Below, in pieces: positions 43,601 through 54,860 of a DNA stretch of 64,000 bases (within the stretch, counting starts at the first letter, position 1; each line of letters opens with the position of its first letter). Source of the DNA: Streptomyces canus (GTDB taxonomy: Bacteria > Actinomycetota > Actinomycetes > Streptomycetales > Streptomycetaceae); assembly GCF_041435015.1 (NCBI RefSeq), contig NZ_CP107989.1, forward strand, positions 2,542,001 through 2,606,000, written 5' to 3'. The notes beneath the pieces were generated by a model. It did not search any database. It had not been told where the DNA came from and was given only the letters and a program-made list of their open reading frames with translations. The translations under genes were made by a program, and so were the position numbers.

Positions 43601-46600
43601 CTACGCGGGCAGCCAGGCGCGGATCGCCGCGGCCGTGGAGTCGGCGTCCTGGTGGACGACGGAATAGTGGTCGCCGGGGACGTCCGCGATGTCGTGGGGC
43701 AGCGGCCAGTGCGGCAGCCAGTCCCCCTCGGGGTCGATGCTCCGCATCTCGGCGGTCGGCCGGCCGCGCAGCAGCAGCGTCGGCACGGGGGACGACTCGG
43801 GGGGCGGCTCGGGGTGCCATCCCTCGAGAACGCGCGCGTAGCCACCGCCCGCGATCAGCAACGAGTCGTCGAACTCCGCGACCACGTCCTCCGGCAGGGC
43901 GGCTCCGGCCGCCATCAGGGCGAGCGCGCGCGCGTCACCGCGCTGGAGCAGGCCCGCGTGGGAGTCGATCAGGACGACACCGGCCGGCGGTTCTCCGGCG
44001 GTCGCCAGCCGGCGGGCCACCTCGTGCGCGATCACCCCGCCCGCGCAATAGCCGACCAGGACCACGGGGCCGCCCCGGGCGATCTCCCGCACCGCGTCGG
44101 CGTGCGCTCGCGCCAGCGTCTCCATCGAGTCGGGCACCGCCCTGCCGGCCCCGAATCCGGGGTGCTCCAGCAGGTACAGGTCCCGCTCCCCGGCGAACTG
44201 CCGGGCCAGTCCGGCCGGGACACGCTGGAAGGGTGCGAGGTAGTCGGGGATGTAGGCGAGCGCGGCGGCACTTCCTCCGGTGCCGCTCCGGGCGAGCCGG
44301 ACGGGCCCGACGGCATGCCGGGCACGATCGGCCGCGGTGAAGGACGGCAGGGCGTAGGAGGCGACGTACCGCAGGGTCATCGCCTCCAGCGGGCCCCGCT
44401 CGCCCAGGACGCGGTGGTAGAGGGTGCTGAACCGGTAGGCGGACGGCGGTACGTGAACCTCCGGCTCCGTCACCGGAGTGCCCTCCGTCTCCTCCGGCTC
44501 CGGCAACGCGCCCGCCTCCCCCAACGCCTCGAGGAGGTGCGCCGACAGCCCCTCCAGCGTCGGATGCTCGAGGACGACCGTCGGGGCCAGCCGCACCCGC
44601 GTGAACGCGCTGAGCCGGTTGCGGAACTGAAGGGCCGTCAGCGAGTCGAAGCCGAGCTGTCCGAACTCCCGGTCGGCGGGGAACGCGTCCGCGTCCGGGA
44701 AGCCGAGCACCGCGGCCAGCTCGGCGCGGAGCAGACCGGCCAGCACGCCGGCACGGTCGCCCTCGGGAGTCCCCGCGAGCCTCTTGCGCCAGGCACCGGG
44801 TGCCTGGTCGGCCGCCGGTGCCGCGGCGACCGGTGCAGGGCGCGCCGGGAGCAGGTCGGCGAGCACCGGCGGCAGGGTCGAGCCCCTCGCCGTAGCGCGG
44901 GCGAACGGGACGGGCACCAGCACCGGTTCCGCCGTGCGCAGGGCGGAGTCCAGCAGTTCGACGCCCGCCTGCTCGGTGACGGCGGGCACCGCGCCCTCGT
45001 CCGGCAGGTGCGGCGCGACCCGGCCCGCCATGCCCTCGCCGTGCGTGGTGGTCCAGGGGCCCCACGCGAGGGACTGCGCGGGCAGCCCGCGGGCGGCCCG
45101 GTACTCGGCCAGCGCGTCGAGGAAGCCGTTGGCCGCCGCGTAGTTGGACTGTCCCGGCCGGCCCAGCACACCGGCGGCCGAGGAGTACAGCACGAACGCG
45201 GACAGCCCCAGGTTCTCGGTCGCCTCGTGCAGATGCCAGGCGGCGTCCGCCTTGGGCGCCAGCACCTCGGCCACCCGCTCCGGCGTCATGCCGTCCACCA
45301 CAGCGTCGGCCACCACTCCGGCCAGATGGAACACCCCGGTGAGAGGTGGGCTGCAGGACTCGACCAGCGCGTCGACGGCCGCCCGGTCGCTCACGTCACA
45401 GGCCACCACCCTTATGTCCGCGGGCAGTTCGGCCGCCCAGTCGGGAGTACGGCCGCCGCGGCTCGCCAACAGCAGGTGCCGTGCCCCGTGTTCGGCCACG
45501 AGATACCGGGCGAGGCTCGCGCCGAGCGCACCCGTACCGCCGGTGATCAGCACGGTCCCGTCGGGGTCGAGGGCGGGTGGCGGGGCACTCGCAGGGCCGG
45601 CGGTGACCAGCCTGGGCACCAGGACCGCGCCTTCGTGCAGGGCGAGTTGGGGTTCGCCGGTGCGCAGGGCCGCGCCCAGTGCCGCGGGCGTGGCGGTACC
45701 GCCGCGGAGGTCGACCTGCACGATCCGGCCGGGGTGCTCGGACTGGGCGCTGCGCAGGAACCCGGCCACCGCGGCCTGCGCCGGATCCGGGTCGTCCCCG
45801 GTGGCGTGGTGGGTGAGTACCAGCAGACGACCCTGGCGGGGACCGGCGACCCAGTCGCGTACGCGGGCGAGGACGGCCGTGACGAGGTCCCGGGCCCGGC
45901 CCGGCAGGTCCGCGCAGGACCCGGTCGACAGGTGCGCCGTATCGAGCAGTTCGTACTCCGTGTCGGTGTGTCCGGCTTCTGTGGCGGGCCGCCAGGCCGG
46001 CTTGTACAGCTCGGTGGGCCGGACCTGCACCACCCGGGTGACCAGCGACTCGACGGTGGCCAGGGGCCGCCCGTCCACGCCGGTCAGCGTCACCCGTACC
46101 TCGTCGGGTCCGAGCCGCTCCAGACGCGCCCTCGCGGCGGTGGCGCCGGTCGCGTGCACGCTCACTCCGGTACAGGCGAGCGGGACCCGCGCCTCGCCCG
46201 GCCCCTCGGCCAGCAGCGCGGCGTGCAGGGCCGCGTCGAACAGCGCGGGATGCAGGGCGTACGAGCCGGCCTCCGCCGCCTCCTGCGGCTGAAGTGCCAG
46301 CTCCGCGAACGTCTCGGCGCCACGCCGCCAGAGCCTGGTGACCGCGCGGAACGCCCTGCCGTAGTGGTGGCCGTACGCGGCGAGCCGCGCGTAGTCGACG
46401 GCGAGCTCCTCGGCGCCGGCGGGCGGCCAGGGCGTGTCCTGAGCGGCGGCGGGCGGCGTACCGGCCGCGGCGACCGACGCTTCGGCATGGCGGGTCCACG
46501 TCGTGCCCGTGCGTGCCCACACGGTGACCGGGAGGTTCCCCTCCTGATCGGGGGTGTCCGCGACCACCTGGATCGGCACCCGCTCCGACGCGGGCAGCAC

Positions 46601-49600
46601 CAGCGGCTCGTGGAGGACCAGCTCGGACAGTCGTGGCGAGCCCTCCGCCGCGCCTGCCCCGGCCGCCCGGAGCGCCAGCTCGGCGAAGACCGTCGCGGGG
46701 ACCAGCACCCGGTCGCCGATCACATGGTCCGCGAGCCAGGGCTGCCGCGCGGTGGACAGCACACCGCTGTACCGGGTCCGGGGCCCGTCGGCGTCCGGCT
46801 GCGCCGGTCCGACCAGCTTCCGGTCGTCACCGCTGTCGTTGCCCCGCACGTCGAGCCAGTAGCGCTGCCGCTGGAAGGGGTATGTCGGCAACGGCCGCCG
46901 CCGCGCGCCGGTCCCGGCGTACACAGCCCGCCAGTCCACCGGCACGCCATGGACATGCAGCTCCGCCAGGGCCACGGCCGTCTCGGCACCGACCGTGAAC
47001 AGGGCCCCGGAGCCCGGCTCGACGCACTCCTCGGCCGCCGCGCTCAGTGCCGCCGACGGTCCGGCCTCCACGTACGCCGTCACCCCCGCCCGCGCCAGCC
47101 ACCGCACCGCGTCGGCGAACCGCACGGTCTCGCGTGCCTGCCGCACCCAGTAGTCCGGGGTCCGGATCGCGTCCGGCTCCGGGCGGCCGGTCAGCGTCGA
47201 CACCACCGGCAGGGACGGCCGGTGATAGGTGACCGACTCGGCGACCCTGCGGAACTCCTCCAGCATCGGGTCCAGCAGCGGCGAGTGGAAGGCGTGGCTG
47301 ACCTGCAACCTGGTTGCCGTCCGCCCGAGTCGAGCCGCCAGCGCGGACACCGCGTCCTCGGCACCGGACAGCACCACGGACTCGGGACCGTTGACCGCCG
47401 CGACGGCGACCGGGGCACCGGGGACTTCGTCGAGCCGTTTCACCACGTCCGTCAGGGGAGCCCGTACGGCGAACATCGCGCCGCCCGTGGGGAGTCCGGC
47501 CATCAGCCGACCCCGCGCGGCCACCAGCCGTACCGCGTCGGACCGCGAGAAGACGCCCGCGATGTGGGCGGCGGCCAGTTCGCCGATCGAGTGGCCGACG
47601 AGGAAGTCCGGCCGTACCCCGCAGTCGGCGAGGAGGGTGTGCAGCGCGACCTCGTAGGCGAACAGGGCGGGCTGCGCGCAGTCGGTGCGGTGCAGGAGGT
47701 CGCTGTCGGGGTCGTCGATCACCTCGCGCAGGGGGAGGTCCAGGAACGGGGTGAAGGCGTCGCACAGTTCGGTGAACGCCTTGGCGAACGCGGGGAAGGC
47801 GGCGGCCAGTTCCTGGCCCATGCCGGTCCGCTGGGTACCCTGGCCCGCGCAGAGCAGCGCCACCTTGGAGGTGCCGCGCGCGGTGCCCTTGCGCAGTGCG
47901 GAGCCGTCGGCGCCGTCGGCCAACTCCCGTATTCCGGCGAGGAGTCCACCGGCGTCGGCGGCCAGTACGGCGGCGCGGCGCTGGAGCGGCGTCCGGGTGG
48001 TGGCGAGCGAGTACGCGACATCCAGGGCGTCCGCGTCACCTTCCACGTCGGCGAGAGCCGCTGCCAACTCCCGCGCGTGGGCCCGGAGTCCGGCCTCGTC
48101 GCTGCCGCTGACGAGCCAGGGGGCGATGGTGTGCGGGCCGGAGCGGACGTTCCGGGATTCCTCCTCGGCTTCCTCCGGCTCCTCGATGATCACGTGCGCG
48201 TTGGTCCCGCCGATCCCGAACGAGGAGATCGCCGCCCGGCGCGGCCGGTCCCGCTGCGGCCAGGGCCTGGCCCGGTCCAGCAGCCGTACCGCCCCGTCGG
48301 ACCAGTCGACGTGCGACGACGGCTGCTCCGCGTACAGGGACCTGGGCAGTTCGCCGTGGCGCATCGCCTCGATCATCTTGATGACGCCGGCCACTCCGGC
48401 CGCGGCCTGGGTGTGCCCGAAGTTCGACTTGACCGAGCCCAGCCAGACGGGGTCGTCCGGGTCGCGGTCGCGGCCGTAGGTGGCCAGCAGGGCGCCCGCC
48501 TCGATGGGGTCGCCGAGCGCGGTCCCGGTGCCGTGGCCCTCGACGGCGTCGACGTCGGCCGTGCGGAGTCCGGCGTCGGCCAACGCCAGCCGGATCAGCT
48601 CCCGTTGGGCCTCGCCGTTCGGCGCGGTGAGGCCGTTGGACGCGCCGTCCTGGTTCACGGCGGAGCCCCGCAGCACCGCCAGGACCGGGTGGCCGTTGCG
48701 CCGGGCGTCGGACAGCTTCTCCAGCAGCACCAGGCCGACCCCCTCGGCCCACGCGGTGCCGTCCGCGCCGTCCGCGAAGGACCGGCAGCGCCCGTCCGCC
48801 GACAGCCCGCGCTGCCGGCTGAACACCACGAACGGCTTGGGACTGGCCAGGACGGTCACGCCGCCGGCCAGCGCGAGGGTGCACTCGCCCGCGCGCAGCG
48901 CCGCGGCGGCCAGGTCCATGGCGACGAGGGAGGAAGAGCAGGCCGTGTCGACGGTCAGGGCCGGGCCGCGCAGGCCCAGCACGTAGGAGATCCGTCCGGA
49001 GGCCACGCTGCCCGCCGACCCGGCACCGAGGTGCGCCTCCAGCGGGTGCTGCGACGCCCCGGCGCCGTATCCGCCGTGCATCAGACCGACGTAGACGCCG
49101 GTGGCACTGCCGCGCAGCGAGGGCGCGGGGATGCCCGCACGCTCCAGCGTCTCCCAGGCGACCTCCAGCAGCAGCCGGTGCTGCGGGTCCGTGGCCGTGG
49201 CCTCGCGCGGCGAGATACCGAAGAACAACGGGTCGAAGTCGGCCGCGTCGGTGAGGAAACCGCCGCGTCGGGTGTAGGTCGTCCCGAGCCGGTCGGGGTC
49301 GGGGTGGTACAGGGCGTCGACGTCCCAGCCCCGGTCGGCCGGGAACTCGCCGGTGGCGTCCACACCGTCGGACACCAGCCGCCAGAGGTCCTCGGGCGAG
49401 CGCACCCCGCCCGGGTAACGGCAGCCGACGGCCACGATCGCGATCGGCTCCGCGGCGGGGCCGCGGCGCGGCTGTGCCGTCTCGCGGGAGCCGCCGTGGA
49501 GGCGCTCGTCCAGGTGGGCGGCGAGCGCGGCCGGGGTGGGGTGGTCCCAGACCAGAGTGGCGGGCAGCCGCAGTCCGGTGCGGAGGCTGAGCCGGTGCCA

Positions 49601-51379
49601 CAGGTTCATCGCGCCCATGGAGGTGAGACCGAGGTCGGCGAAGGCGGTGTGGGGGTCGATCGCCGCCGCATCGGTGACGGGCGCCTGGCCGCCGGCCGCC
49701 GGGGCGAGCGCGGGCATACCGGCGACCACCGACCCGTCGGAAGCGCCCGGCTCGCCGACGGCCTCCGCCCCTCCGATCGCCGCCGTCTCGGCGCACACCA
49801 GCTCGGTCATTGCCGCCCGCCGCTCCGCCGGGGTGCGGTCGGCGAGGCCCGCGAGGGTCTCCTCGGCCGGGCGCGCGGCCAGGCCCTCCCTGAGGACGGC
49901 CCGCCGTGGCTTGCCGGCCGCGGTGCGTGGGATGGCCGGGGTGAACAGGACGTCGTCGGGCACCTTGTGCGCGGAGAGCACCTCGGCGCACGCCCGCAGC
50001 AGAGCGCCCGTGTCGAGGCCCCGCTCCCCCGGTACGACGAACGCGACCGGGGCCTCTCCGAGCAGGGGGTGCGGCCGCGCCACCACCGCCGCGTCCAGCA
50101 CTCCGGGCAGTCCGCGCAGCACCTGCTCGACCTCGACGGGGTCGACGTTCTCGCCGCCGCGCACGATCCGGTCGTTCACGCGTCCCGTGACGGTCAGAGC
50201 TCCGTGCTCACCGAACCGCCCCAGGTCACCGGTGCGGTACCAGCCCTCCCCGGCCACCGCGCCCCCGTCGTGGTAGCCGAGCATGACGCCGGGCCCGCGC
50301 ACCCAGATCTCGCCTTCGGCGCCGACGGCCTCCTGCCCGGTCCCGGGGTCGGCGAGCCGCACCTCCATGCCGGGCAGCACCGCCCCGCTGCTCCCCCGCA
50401 CCCGCGGCCCCGCCAGCGACTCCATGGCGATCTTGCCGCAGGTCTCGGTGCTGCCGTACCCGTCGAGCAGGGGCGCCCCGAGCCGCTCCTCGACCCGCTC
50501 CCGCAGCTCCGGCTCGCTCGGCGCCCCGGCGGTGACACACACCCGCAGCGAGGGCACGTGGCCAAGTCCGGCGTCGAGCAACTGCTGGTAGGTGAGGGGG
50601 ACTCCGCCCAGAACCGTCGGAGCGAACTCGTCGATGAGCCGTAACAGCGCGGCCGGTTCCCGCACCGCGGTGATGCGCGCGCTGCCGCCTGCCACGGTCG
50701 TACCGAGGACACAGAGCGAGTGGGCGTAGGTGTGCGCGAGCGGCAACGGCCACAGCAGCCGGTCGTCCGCCGCCAGCCCCAGCCGGGGCACGTAGCAGGC
50801 GACCGGCGACCAGAGCGCGGACCGCTGACTGGCGACGGCGGCCCTGGGCGTGCCCGAGGTACCGGAGGTGTAGAGCAGCCAGGCGGGCGCGTCCAGACCG
50901 AGGTCGTCGCGCGGTTCGGGTGAACGGCCGTCCGCCACGAGGTCGTCGAAGTGCACGACCCCCTCCGGCACCGGTCCCTCCCCGGTCACCACCAGTCGCG
51001 GCGACCGCTCCCCGACCACACTGGCGATCCGGGCCAACTGCCGCCGGTCGACGACCAGTACCTCCGGATCACAGTCCGCGAGCAGCGCCGCGAGTTCGGC
51101 GTGGGTCCCGCGCGGGCTCAACGGCACACCCACGGCGGCGGCTCGGACCGTGGCGAGCAAACCCTCGACCAGCTCCACGCTGTTGTCGAGGCAGAACGCC
51201 ACCCTGGCGCCGCGCCCGACGTCCAGCGCAGCCGCCAACCGCCTTGTGCGGAGCTCCAGTTCGGCCCAGCTCAGCGCCCGCCGGTCGTCGGCGAACGCGA
51301 GCTTCCCGCCGTATCGCGAGGCGTTCTCGACCAGCAACTCCGCCACGGGCCGGACCTCGGACACTCCCCCGACACGCAT
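43601..51379 (-). CDS. Unimodular type I polyketide synthase: ligase-ACP-KS-AT-DH-KR-ACP-TE
   Basis: 2592 residues from ATG 51379 (GGGAGG upstream). Order: acyl/aryl adenylating ligase (about 1-545; [35 protein letters not shown]); ACP with Ser587; KS (about 644-1070) with Cys814 in DTACSSS, HGTGT and NFGHT; AT (about 1165-1460) with Ser1264 in GHSIGE and HAFH at 1362-1365, predicting malonyl-CoA; DH with His1552 and Asp1715; KR with GGTGALG near 1945 and Tyr2080; ACP with Ser2246; thioesterase (about 2340-2590) with Cys2445 in GYCAGG and His2571. It loads an acid, extends it once (or iteratively), reduces, dehydrates and releases it. The ligase resembles RifA-type aryl loading domains. The halogenase follows it. 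Confidence 0.95.
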   Translation of the reverse strand: MRVGGVSEVRPVAELLVENASRYGGKLAFADDRRALSWAELELRTRRLAAALDVGRGARVAFCLDNSVELVEGLLATVRAAAVGVPLSPRGTHAELAALLADCDPEVLVVDRRQLARIASVVGERSPRLVVTGEGPVPEGVVHFDDLVADGRSPEPRDDLGLDAPAWLLYTSGTSGTPRAAVASQRSALWSPVACYVPRLGLAADDRLLWPLPLAHTYAHSLCVLGTTVAGGSARITAVREPAALLRLIDEFAPTVLGGVPLTYQQLLDAGLGHVPSLRVCVTAGAPSEPELRERVEERLGAPLLDGYGSTETCGKIAMESLAGPRVRGSSGAVLPGMEVRLADPGTGQEAVGAEGEIWVRGPGVMLGYHDGGAVAGEGWYRTGDLGRFGEHGALTVTGRVNDRIVRGGENVDPVEVEQVLRGLPGVLDAAVVARPHPLLGEAPVAFVVPGERGLDTGALLRACAEVLSAHKVPDDVLFTPAIPRTAAGKPRRAVLREGLAARPAEETLAGLADRTPAERRAAMTELVCAETAAIGGAEAVGEPGASDGSVVAGMPALAPAAGGQAPVTDAAAIDPHTAFADLGLTSMGAMNLWHRLSLRTGLRLPATLVWDHPTPAALAAHLDERLHGGSRETAQPRRGPAAEPIAIVAVGCRYPGGVRSPEDLWRLVSDGVDATGEFPADRGWDVDALYHPDPDRLGTTYTRRGGFLTDAADFDPLFFGISPREATATDPQHRLLLEVAWETLERAGIPAPSLRGSATGVYVGLMHGGYGAGASQHPLEAHLGAGSAGSVASGRISYVLGLRGPALTVDTACSSSLVAMDLAAAALRAGECTLALAGGVTVLASPKPFVVFSRQRGLSADGRCRSFADGADGTAWAEGVGLVLLEKLSDARRNGHPVLAVLRGSAVNQDGASNGLTAPNGEAQRELIRLALADAGLRTADVDAVEGHGTGTALGDPIEAGALLATYGRDRDPDDPVWLGSVKSNFGHTQAAAGVAGVIKMIEAMRHGELPRSLYAEQPSSHVDWSDGAVRLLDRARPWPQRDRPRRAAISSFGIGGTNAHVIIEEPEEAEEESRNVRSGPHTIAPWLVSGSDEAGLRAHARELAAALADVEGDADALDVAYSLATTRTPLQRRAAVLAADAGGLLAGIRELADGADGSALRKGTARGTSKVALLCAGQGTQRTGMGQELAAAFPAFAKAFTELCDAFTPFLDLPLREVIDDPDSDLLHRTDCAQPALFAYEVALHTLLADCGVRPDFLVGHSIGELAAAHIAGVFSRSDAVRLVAARGRLMAGLPTGGAMFAVRAPLTDVVKRLDEVPGAPVAVAAVNGPESVVLSGAEDAVSALAARLGRTATRLQVSHAFHSPLLDPMLEEFRRVAESVTYHRPSLPVVSTLTGRPEPDAIRTPDYWVRQARETVRFADAVRWLARAGVTAYVEAGPSAALSAAAEECVEPGSGALFTVGAETAVALAELHVHGVPVDWRAVYAGTGARRRPLPTYPFQRQRYWLDVRGNDSGDDRKLVGPAQPDADGPRTRYSGVLSTARQPWLADHVIGDRVLVPATVFAELALRAAGAGAAEGSPRLSELVLHEPLVLPASERVPIQVVADTPDQEGNLPVTVWARTGTTWTRHAEASVAAAGTPPAAAQDTPWPPAGAEELAVDYARLAAYGHHYGRAFRAVTRLWRRGAETFAELALQPQEAAEAGSYALHPALFDAALHAALLAEGPGEARVPLACTGVSVHATGATAARARLERLGPDEVRVTLTGVDGRPLATVESLVTRVVQVRPTELYKPAWRPATEAGHTDTEYELLDTAHLSTGSCADLPGRARDLVTAVLARVRDWVAGPRQGRLLVLTHHATGDDPDPAQAAVAGFLRSAQSEHPGRIVQVDLRGGTATPAALGAALRTGEPQLALHEGAVLVPRLVTAGPASAPPPALDPDGTVLITGGTGALGASLARYLVAEHGARHLLLASRGGRTPDWAAELPADIRVVACDVSDRAAVDALVESCSPPLTGVFHLAGVVADAVVDGMTPERVAEVLAPKADAAWHLHEATENLGLSAFVLYSSAAGVLGRPGQSNYAAANGFLDALAEYRAARGLPAQSLAWGPWTTTHGEGMAGRVAPHLPDEGAVPAVTEQAGVELLDSALRTAEPVLVPVPFARATARGSTLPPVLADLLPARPAPVAAAPAADQAPGAWRKRLAGTPEGDRAGVLAGLLRAELAAVLGFPDADAFPADREFGQLGFDSLTALQFRNRLSAFTRVRLAPTVVLEHPTLEGLSAHLLEALGEAGALPEPEETEGTPVTEPEVHVPPSAYRFSTLYHRVLGERGPLEAMTLRYVASYALPSFTAADRARHAVGPVRLARSGTGGSAAALAYIPDYLAPFQRVPAGLARQFAGERDLYLLEHPGFGAGRAVPDSMETLARAHADAVREIARGGPVVLVGYCAGGVIAHEVARRLATAGEPPAGVVLIDSHAGLLQRGDARALALMAAGAALPEDVVAEFDDSLLIAGGGYARVLEGWHPEPPPESSPVPTLLLRGRPTAEMRSIDPEGDWLPHWPLPHDIADVPGDHYSVVHQDADSTAAAIRAWLPA

Positions 51380-51509
51380 CGGGCCTCCCTCTGGATCACC
51401 GAGTCCGCACCGTATCCCGCCCGCGCGCCCGGCACCGCATCACAAAGAGGGCTCACATGGCCGGAGTTGATCGGTGGCGTCCGGAGGAAGCGTGACCGGT
51501 ACCGCTCCG

Positions 51510-51917
51510 TCAGTCCTCGTCCGCCGTCAACCGCAACGAGATGCTGTTGATGCAGTACCGCTGGTCGGTGGGCGTCGGATACCCCTCACCCTCGAACACG
51601 TGGCCGAGATGCGAGCCGCAGCGGGCGCAGCGGACCTCGGTGCGGACCATGCCGTGGGAGCGGTCCTGGATCAGTTCGACCGCGTCGGTGTCCTTCGGGT
51701 CGTAGAAGGACGGCCAGCCGCAGTGGGACTCGAACTTCGTGGTGGAGGTGAAGAGCTCGGCCCCACAGGCGCGACAGGAGTACACGCCCGTGGTCTTGCT
51801 GTTGGTGTACTCGCCGGTGAAGGCGGGCTCCGTCCCGGCCTGGCGGAGTACGGCGTACTCGGCCGGGGTCAGCTCCGCACGCCACTGCTCGTCCGGCTTT
51901 TCGATGTCGTACGACAT
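51510..51917 (-). CDS. msrB: Peptide-methionine (R)-S-oxide reductase
   Basis: 135 residues, full length for MsrB. Zinc ligands in CRACG and RCARCGSHLGHVF (two CxxC pairs), substrate segment HCGWPSF, and catalytic Cys in RYCINSISL. It repairs methionine-R-sulfoxide in proteins using thioredoxin. The start lies 13 bp after the murC stop, so it is probably cotranscribed with murC. Confidence 0.95.
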   Translation of the reverse strand: MSYDIEKPDEQWRAELTPAEYAVLRQAGTEPAFTGEYTNSKTTGVYSCRACGAELFTSTTKFESHCGWPSFYDPKDTDAVELIQDRSHGMVRTEVRCARCGSHLGHVFEGEGYPTPTDQRYCINSISLRLTADED

Positions 51918-51930
51918 GAAGCTCAGCCCC

Positions 51931-53322
51931 TTACTTCGCGAGACGGTCCAGAATCAGCGGGCCGAGGTCCGTCACGTCACCCGCGCCCATGGTGAGAACG
52001 AGATCACCGGCCTTCGCCATTCCCGCGACCACCGACGCCACGTCCGCCGTGTCGTGGACCGGCGTCACGTCCGCGCCCGCGGCCCGCGCCGCCGCGATGA
52101 TCAGCTCGCTCGTCACCCCGGGGATCGGGTCCTCGCGGGCCGGGTAGATGTCCAGGACCAGCGAGCCGTCCGCCGCCGCGAGCGCCTGGCCCATCTCCTT
52201 GCCGAGCTCCTGCGTCCGCGAGAACAGATGGGGCTGGAAGACGACCAGGATGCGGGCGTCACCGGCCGCCGCCCGCATGGCCTCCAGGTCCGCCGTCATC
52301 TCGGTGGGGTGATGGGCGTAGGAGTCGATGACCTGCACCCCGGCCGCCTCGCCCTTGAGCTGCAGGCGTCGCTTGACGCCGGTGTACGCGGCCAGGGCGG
52401 GAGCCAGCTCGGCGGCCGGGACACCCAGTGCGACGCCCGCCGCCAGCGCGGCCACCGCGTTGTGCGCGTAGTGGCGGCCGGGCACGGACACGGTGAAGGT
52501 GAGCGGCGAGCCGTCCAGCTCCACGGTGACCTCGCTCTTCAGCCCCTGCGGGACGACCGACAGCACGCGCACGTCGGCGTCCTCGGCGTCTCCGTAGGTC
52601 ACCACCCTCACGTCACACGCGGTGACGCGCCGGGTCAGCTCCCGCGCGCCCTCGTGATCCGCCGAGATCACCAGCGTGCCGCCCTCGGTGACGCGGTCCA
52701 CGAACGTCTCGAAGGAGGCGTAGATCTCGTCCATCGACGCGTAGTTGGCGTGGTGGTCGAGCTCGACGTTGAGGACGATCGCGACCTCGGGGGCGTACTT
52801 GTGGAAGCTGCGGTCGGATTCGTCCGCCTCGGCGACGAAGATCTCGCCCTCGCCGTGCAGGGCGTTCGAGCCGGGGGCGTCCAGGTCGCCGCCGATCGCG
52901 TACGACGGCTTCAGGCCCAGTGCGCTCAGCGAGACGGCGAGCATCGACGTGGTCGTGGTCTTGCCGTGGGTACCGGCGACCGCGATCGGCCGCAGGCCGT
53001 CCATCAGCGAGGCGAGGGCGTCGGAGCGGTGCACCACGGGGATGCCGAGCTCGGCCGCCCGCGCCAGCTCCGGGTTGTCGGCCCGGATCGCCGACGACAC
53101 GACCACACAGGTGGCGTCGGAGGCCAGGTGCTCCGCCGCGTGCCCGATGTGCACGGTCGCGCCCAGCGCCCGCAGCGCCTCGACGGTCGGGGACTCCTTG
53201 GCGTCGCTGCCGGCCACCTTCGCCCCGCGCTGCGCGAGGATCTTCGCGATCCCCGACATCCCGGCCCCACCGATCCCGATGAAGTGCGGTCGGTCCATGG
53301 CGGTAGGAAGGCCGGGGGCCAT
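51931..53322 (-). CDS. murC: UDP-N-acetylmuramate--L-alanine ligase
   Basis: 463 residues, normal for MurC. N-terminal UDP-binding HFIGIGGAGMSGIA, ATP loop VAGTHGKTTTTSM near residue 115, YAIGGDL, ADESDRSF, a VLNVELDHHANY segment and the C-terminal FQPHLFSRT. It adds L-alanine to UDP-MurNAc in the cytoplasm. Outside the dcw cluster, as in other streptomycetes. The start may be the ATG at 53322 or an ATG eight codons in (MDRPHFIGIGG); the first has a GGGAGA-like site. MsrB follows immediately. Confidence 0.95.
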   Translation of the reverse strand: MAPGLPTAMDRPHFIGIGGAGMSGIAKILAQRGAKVAGSDAKESPTVEALRALGATVHIGHAAEHLASDATCVVVSSAIRADNPELARAAELGIPVVHRSDALASLMDGLRPIAVAGTHGKTTTTSMLAVSLSALGLKPSYAIGGDLDAPGSNALHGEGEIFVAEADESDRSFHKYAPEVAIVLNVELDHHANYASMDEIYASFETFVDRVTEGGTLVISADHEGARELTRRVTACDVRVVTYGDAEDADVRVLSVVPQGLKSEVTVELDGSPLTFTVSVPGRHYAHNAVAALAAGVALGVPAAELAPALAAYTGVKRRLQLKGEAAGVQVIDSYAHHPTEMTADLEAMRAAAGDARILVVFQPHLFSRTQELGKEMGQALAAADGSLVLDIYPAREDPIPGVTSELIIAAARAAGADVTPVHDTADVASVVAGMAKAGDLVLTMGAGDVTDLGPLILDRLAK

Positions 53323-53401
53323 GTGGTGTCTCCCTGTGCATACGGCTACGGCGAAGACCCCAGCTTATTGCCTACGGCGAGCGCGCCCGGCCCCTGCTCC
53401 C

Positions 53402-53875
53402 TTACTCCTTGCTGTGCGAAAACAGCTTCAGCACCGGCACGCCCACCTTGTGCCGCGCTCTCGACGCCCAGTCCCGGTGGAAGAACTCCTCCACGTAGTG
53501 GGGATCGGTGAGCACGATCACCTCGTCCGCGCCGATCTCGTCGACCAGGGACTTCAGCGCGTCCAGGGGGTGGTCCTCGATGAGCCGCCCCTCCGCCTCG
53601 CTCCCGGACGCCCTGAGCGCCTGCAGGGAGACCTCCAGGGCCCGCTCCCCCACACCCTTCGCGGCCTCACCCTCGGGGGTCTCCCGCTCGCGTACGGCCT
53701 CGTCCAGCTCGCCCAGCGCCACGTCGTCGATGGCCCGCAGCAGGCGGTCGGCCTGATCCCCCCGCGGCTGGAGCAGCACGTGGAACGCGACCGACTCGTC
53801 ACCGTGCAAGGTGGTGACGAACTCCACATCGGCGGACGTCAGAGCCTTCTCGATCATCAAAACGCTTGTGAACAC
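53402..53875 (-). CDS. Conserved actinobacterial protein, function unknown
   Basis: 157 residues. Starts GTG 53875 (or ATG 53857, MIEKALTSADVEF). I recall homologues labelled indole-3-glycerol phosphate synthase in databases, but no TrpC active-site motif is visible and the length is far too short. The sequence shows a mixed alpha/beta layout with acidic helices (LDEAVRERETPEGEAA) and a C-terminal segment (DEVIVLTDPHYVEEFFHRDW) reminiscent of universal-stress-like folds. Next to murC-msrB on the same strand with a 79-bp gap. Confidence 0.8.
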   Translation of the reverse strand: MFTSVLMIEKALTSADVEFVTTLHGDESVAFHVLLQPRGDQADRLLRAIDDVALGELDEAVRERETPEGEAAKGVGERALEVSLQALRASGSEAEGRLIEDHPLDALKSLVDEIGADEVIVLTDPHYVEEFFHRDWASRARHKVGVPVLKLFSHSKE

Positions 53876-54028
53876 CGTGCGTCCCCTTCTCTACGCTCTG
53901 CGGAAACCATCCTGCCCCGTGGTCGCACGGTACTGCCGGATTGAGTGTGCCCGCCGCAAGCTAAGCGGAACGCCAGATTCCAACCGATGTCGACGTCAGC
54001 GGTACCGATCGAACCCGCGTCCGGGCGG

Positions 54029-54823
54029 TCAAGCCCTGCGGTACCTGCTGTAGAGGAATCCGTCCTCCTCCAGCAGCGAGTCCAGCGCGAACCGTGCCGG
54101 CACCGCCACCGACGGCCCCCCGGCGATCCGCTGCGCGTCCCCCGCGGTGAGCATCGGGGACAGGGTCAGACAGAGTTCGTCGAGCACTTCGGCGGCCACC
54201 AGCTGGCCGAGCAGCCGGGGGCCGCCCTCGGTCAGCAGCCGGGTGTGTCCCAGCTCGGCGAGCACCCGTACCGCCCGCGCGGGGTCCACGCCGACGCCGT
54301 CCCCGGCGATCACCACGCGCGCGCCCGCCTTCTCGGCGGCGGCGATCCGGTCCGGGGCGGCCGCGGCGCCCGTGAGGATCAGGGTGGGCACCTGGGGCGA
54401 GGTGTACAGCGGGAGGGAGAAGTCCAGGTCCAGGCTCGCGGTGATCACCGCGATCGCCGGGACCGGGCCCTGTCCGGCCGCCTCGCGCAGCTGCGCGAAC
54501 TCGTCCCGCACGCGGGCGGGTCGGTACCCCTCCTGGCGGACCGTTTCCGCGCCGGCGATCACCACGTCCGCCAGCGCCCGCAGCGTCCCGAAGATCCGCA
54601 TGTCGGTCGCGGTGGAGATGGGCTGCGAACGGCCGTCGTGCTGGGCGGCCCCGTCGATCGTGGACACCATGTTGGCGCGCAGCCACACCTCCGGGGTCCC
54701 GGGGCCGGGCCCGAGCTCGGGATACGCGTAGGCGGCGGCCAGCTCGGCGAGGCCCCACTCGTGGTCGGCCCCCTCCGGGCTCCGGGTCTCTGTCTCGTCG
54801 GTCACAGGGAACAGGCGTCGCAT
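54029..54823 (-). CDS. RibD C-terminal-domain reductase (pyrimidine reductase family)
   Basis: 264 residues from ATG 54823. DHFR-like RibD_C fold: VWLRANMVSTIDGAAQHDGRS at the N-terminus with the substrate-binding NMVSTIDG, DVVIAGAETVRQEGYRPA for NADPH, and LLTEGGPRLLGQLVAAE near residue 190. The deaminase half of RibD is absent, as in other actinobacterial versions. It could reduce the ribityl-forming pyrimidine in riboflavin synthesis or act on another substrate; it stands alone, divergent from zapE with only 37 bp between starts. The larger upstream frame is shadow. Confidence 0.87.
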   Translation of the reverse strand: MRRLFPVTDETETRSPEGADHEWGLAELAAAYAYPELGPGPGTPEVWLRANMVSTIDGAAQHDGRSQPISTATDMRIFGTLRALADVVIAGAETVRQEGYRPARVRDEFAQLREAAGQGPVPAIAVITASLDLDFSLPLYTSPQVPTLILTGAAAAPDRIAAAEKAGARVVIAGDGVGVDPARAVRVLAELGHTRLLTEGGPRLLGQLVAAEVLDELCLTLSPMLTAGDAQRIAGGPSVAVPARFALDSLLEEDGFLYSRYRRA

Positions 54824-54860
54824 GTCGTGCAGTGTGGCACGGCCCTTAGCATGGTGAACC

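Noticed and set aside
43595..50644. Plus-strand open frame of over 2300 codons opposite the PKS
   Set aside because: Composition artefact; all PKS motifs are on the minus strand and the antisense translation has no recognisable domain.
53402..53875. Indole-3-glycerol phosphate synthase
   Set aside because: Too short and without TrpC motifs; the label seems to be a historical misannotation.
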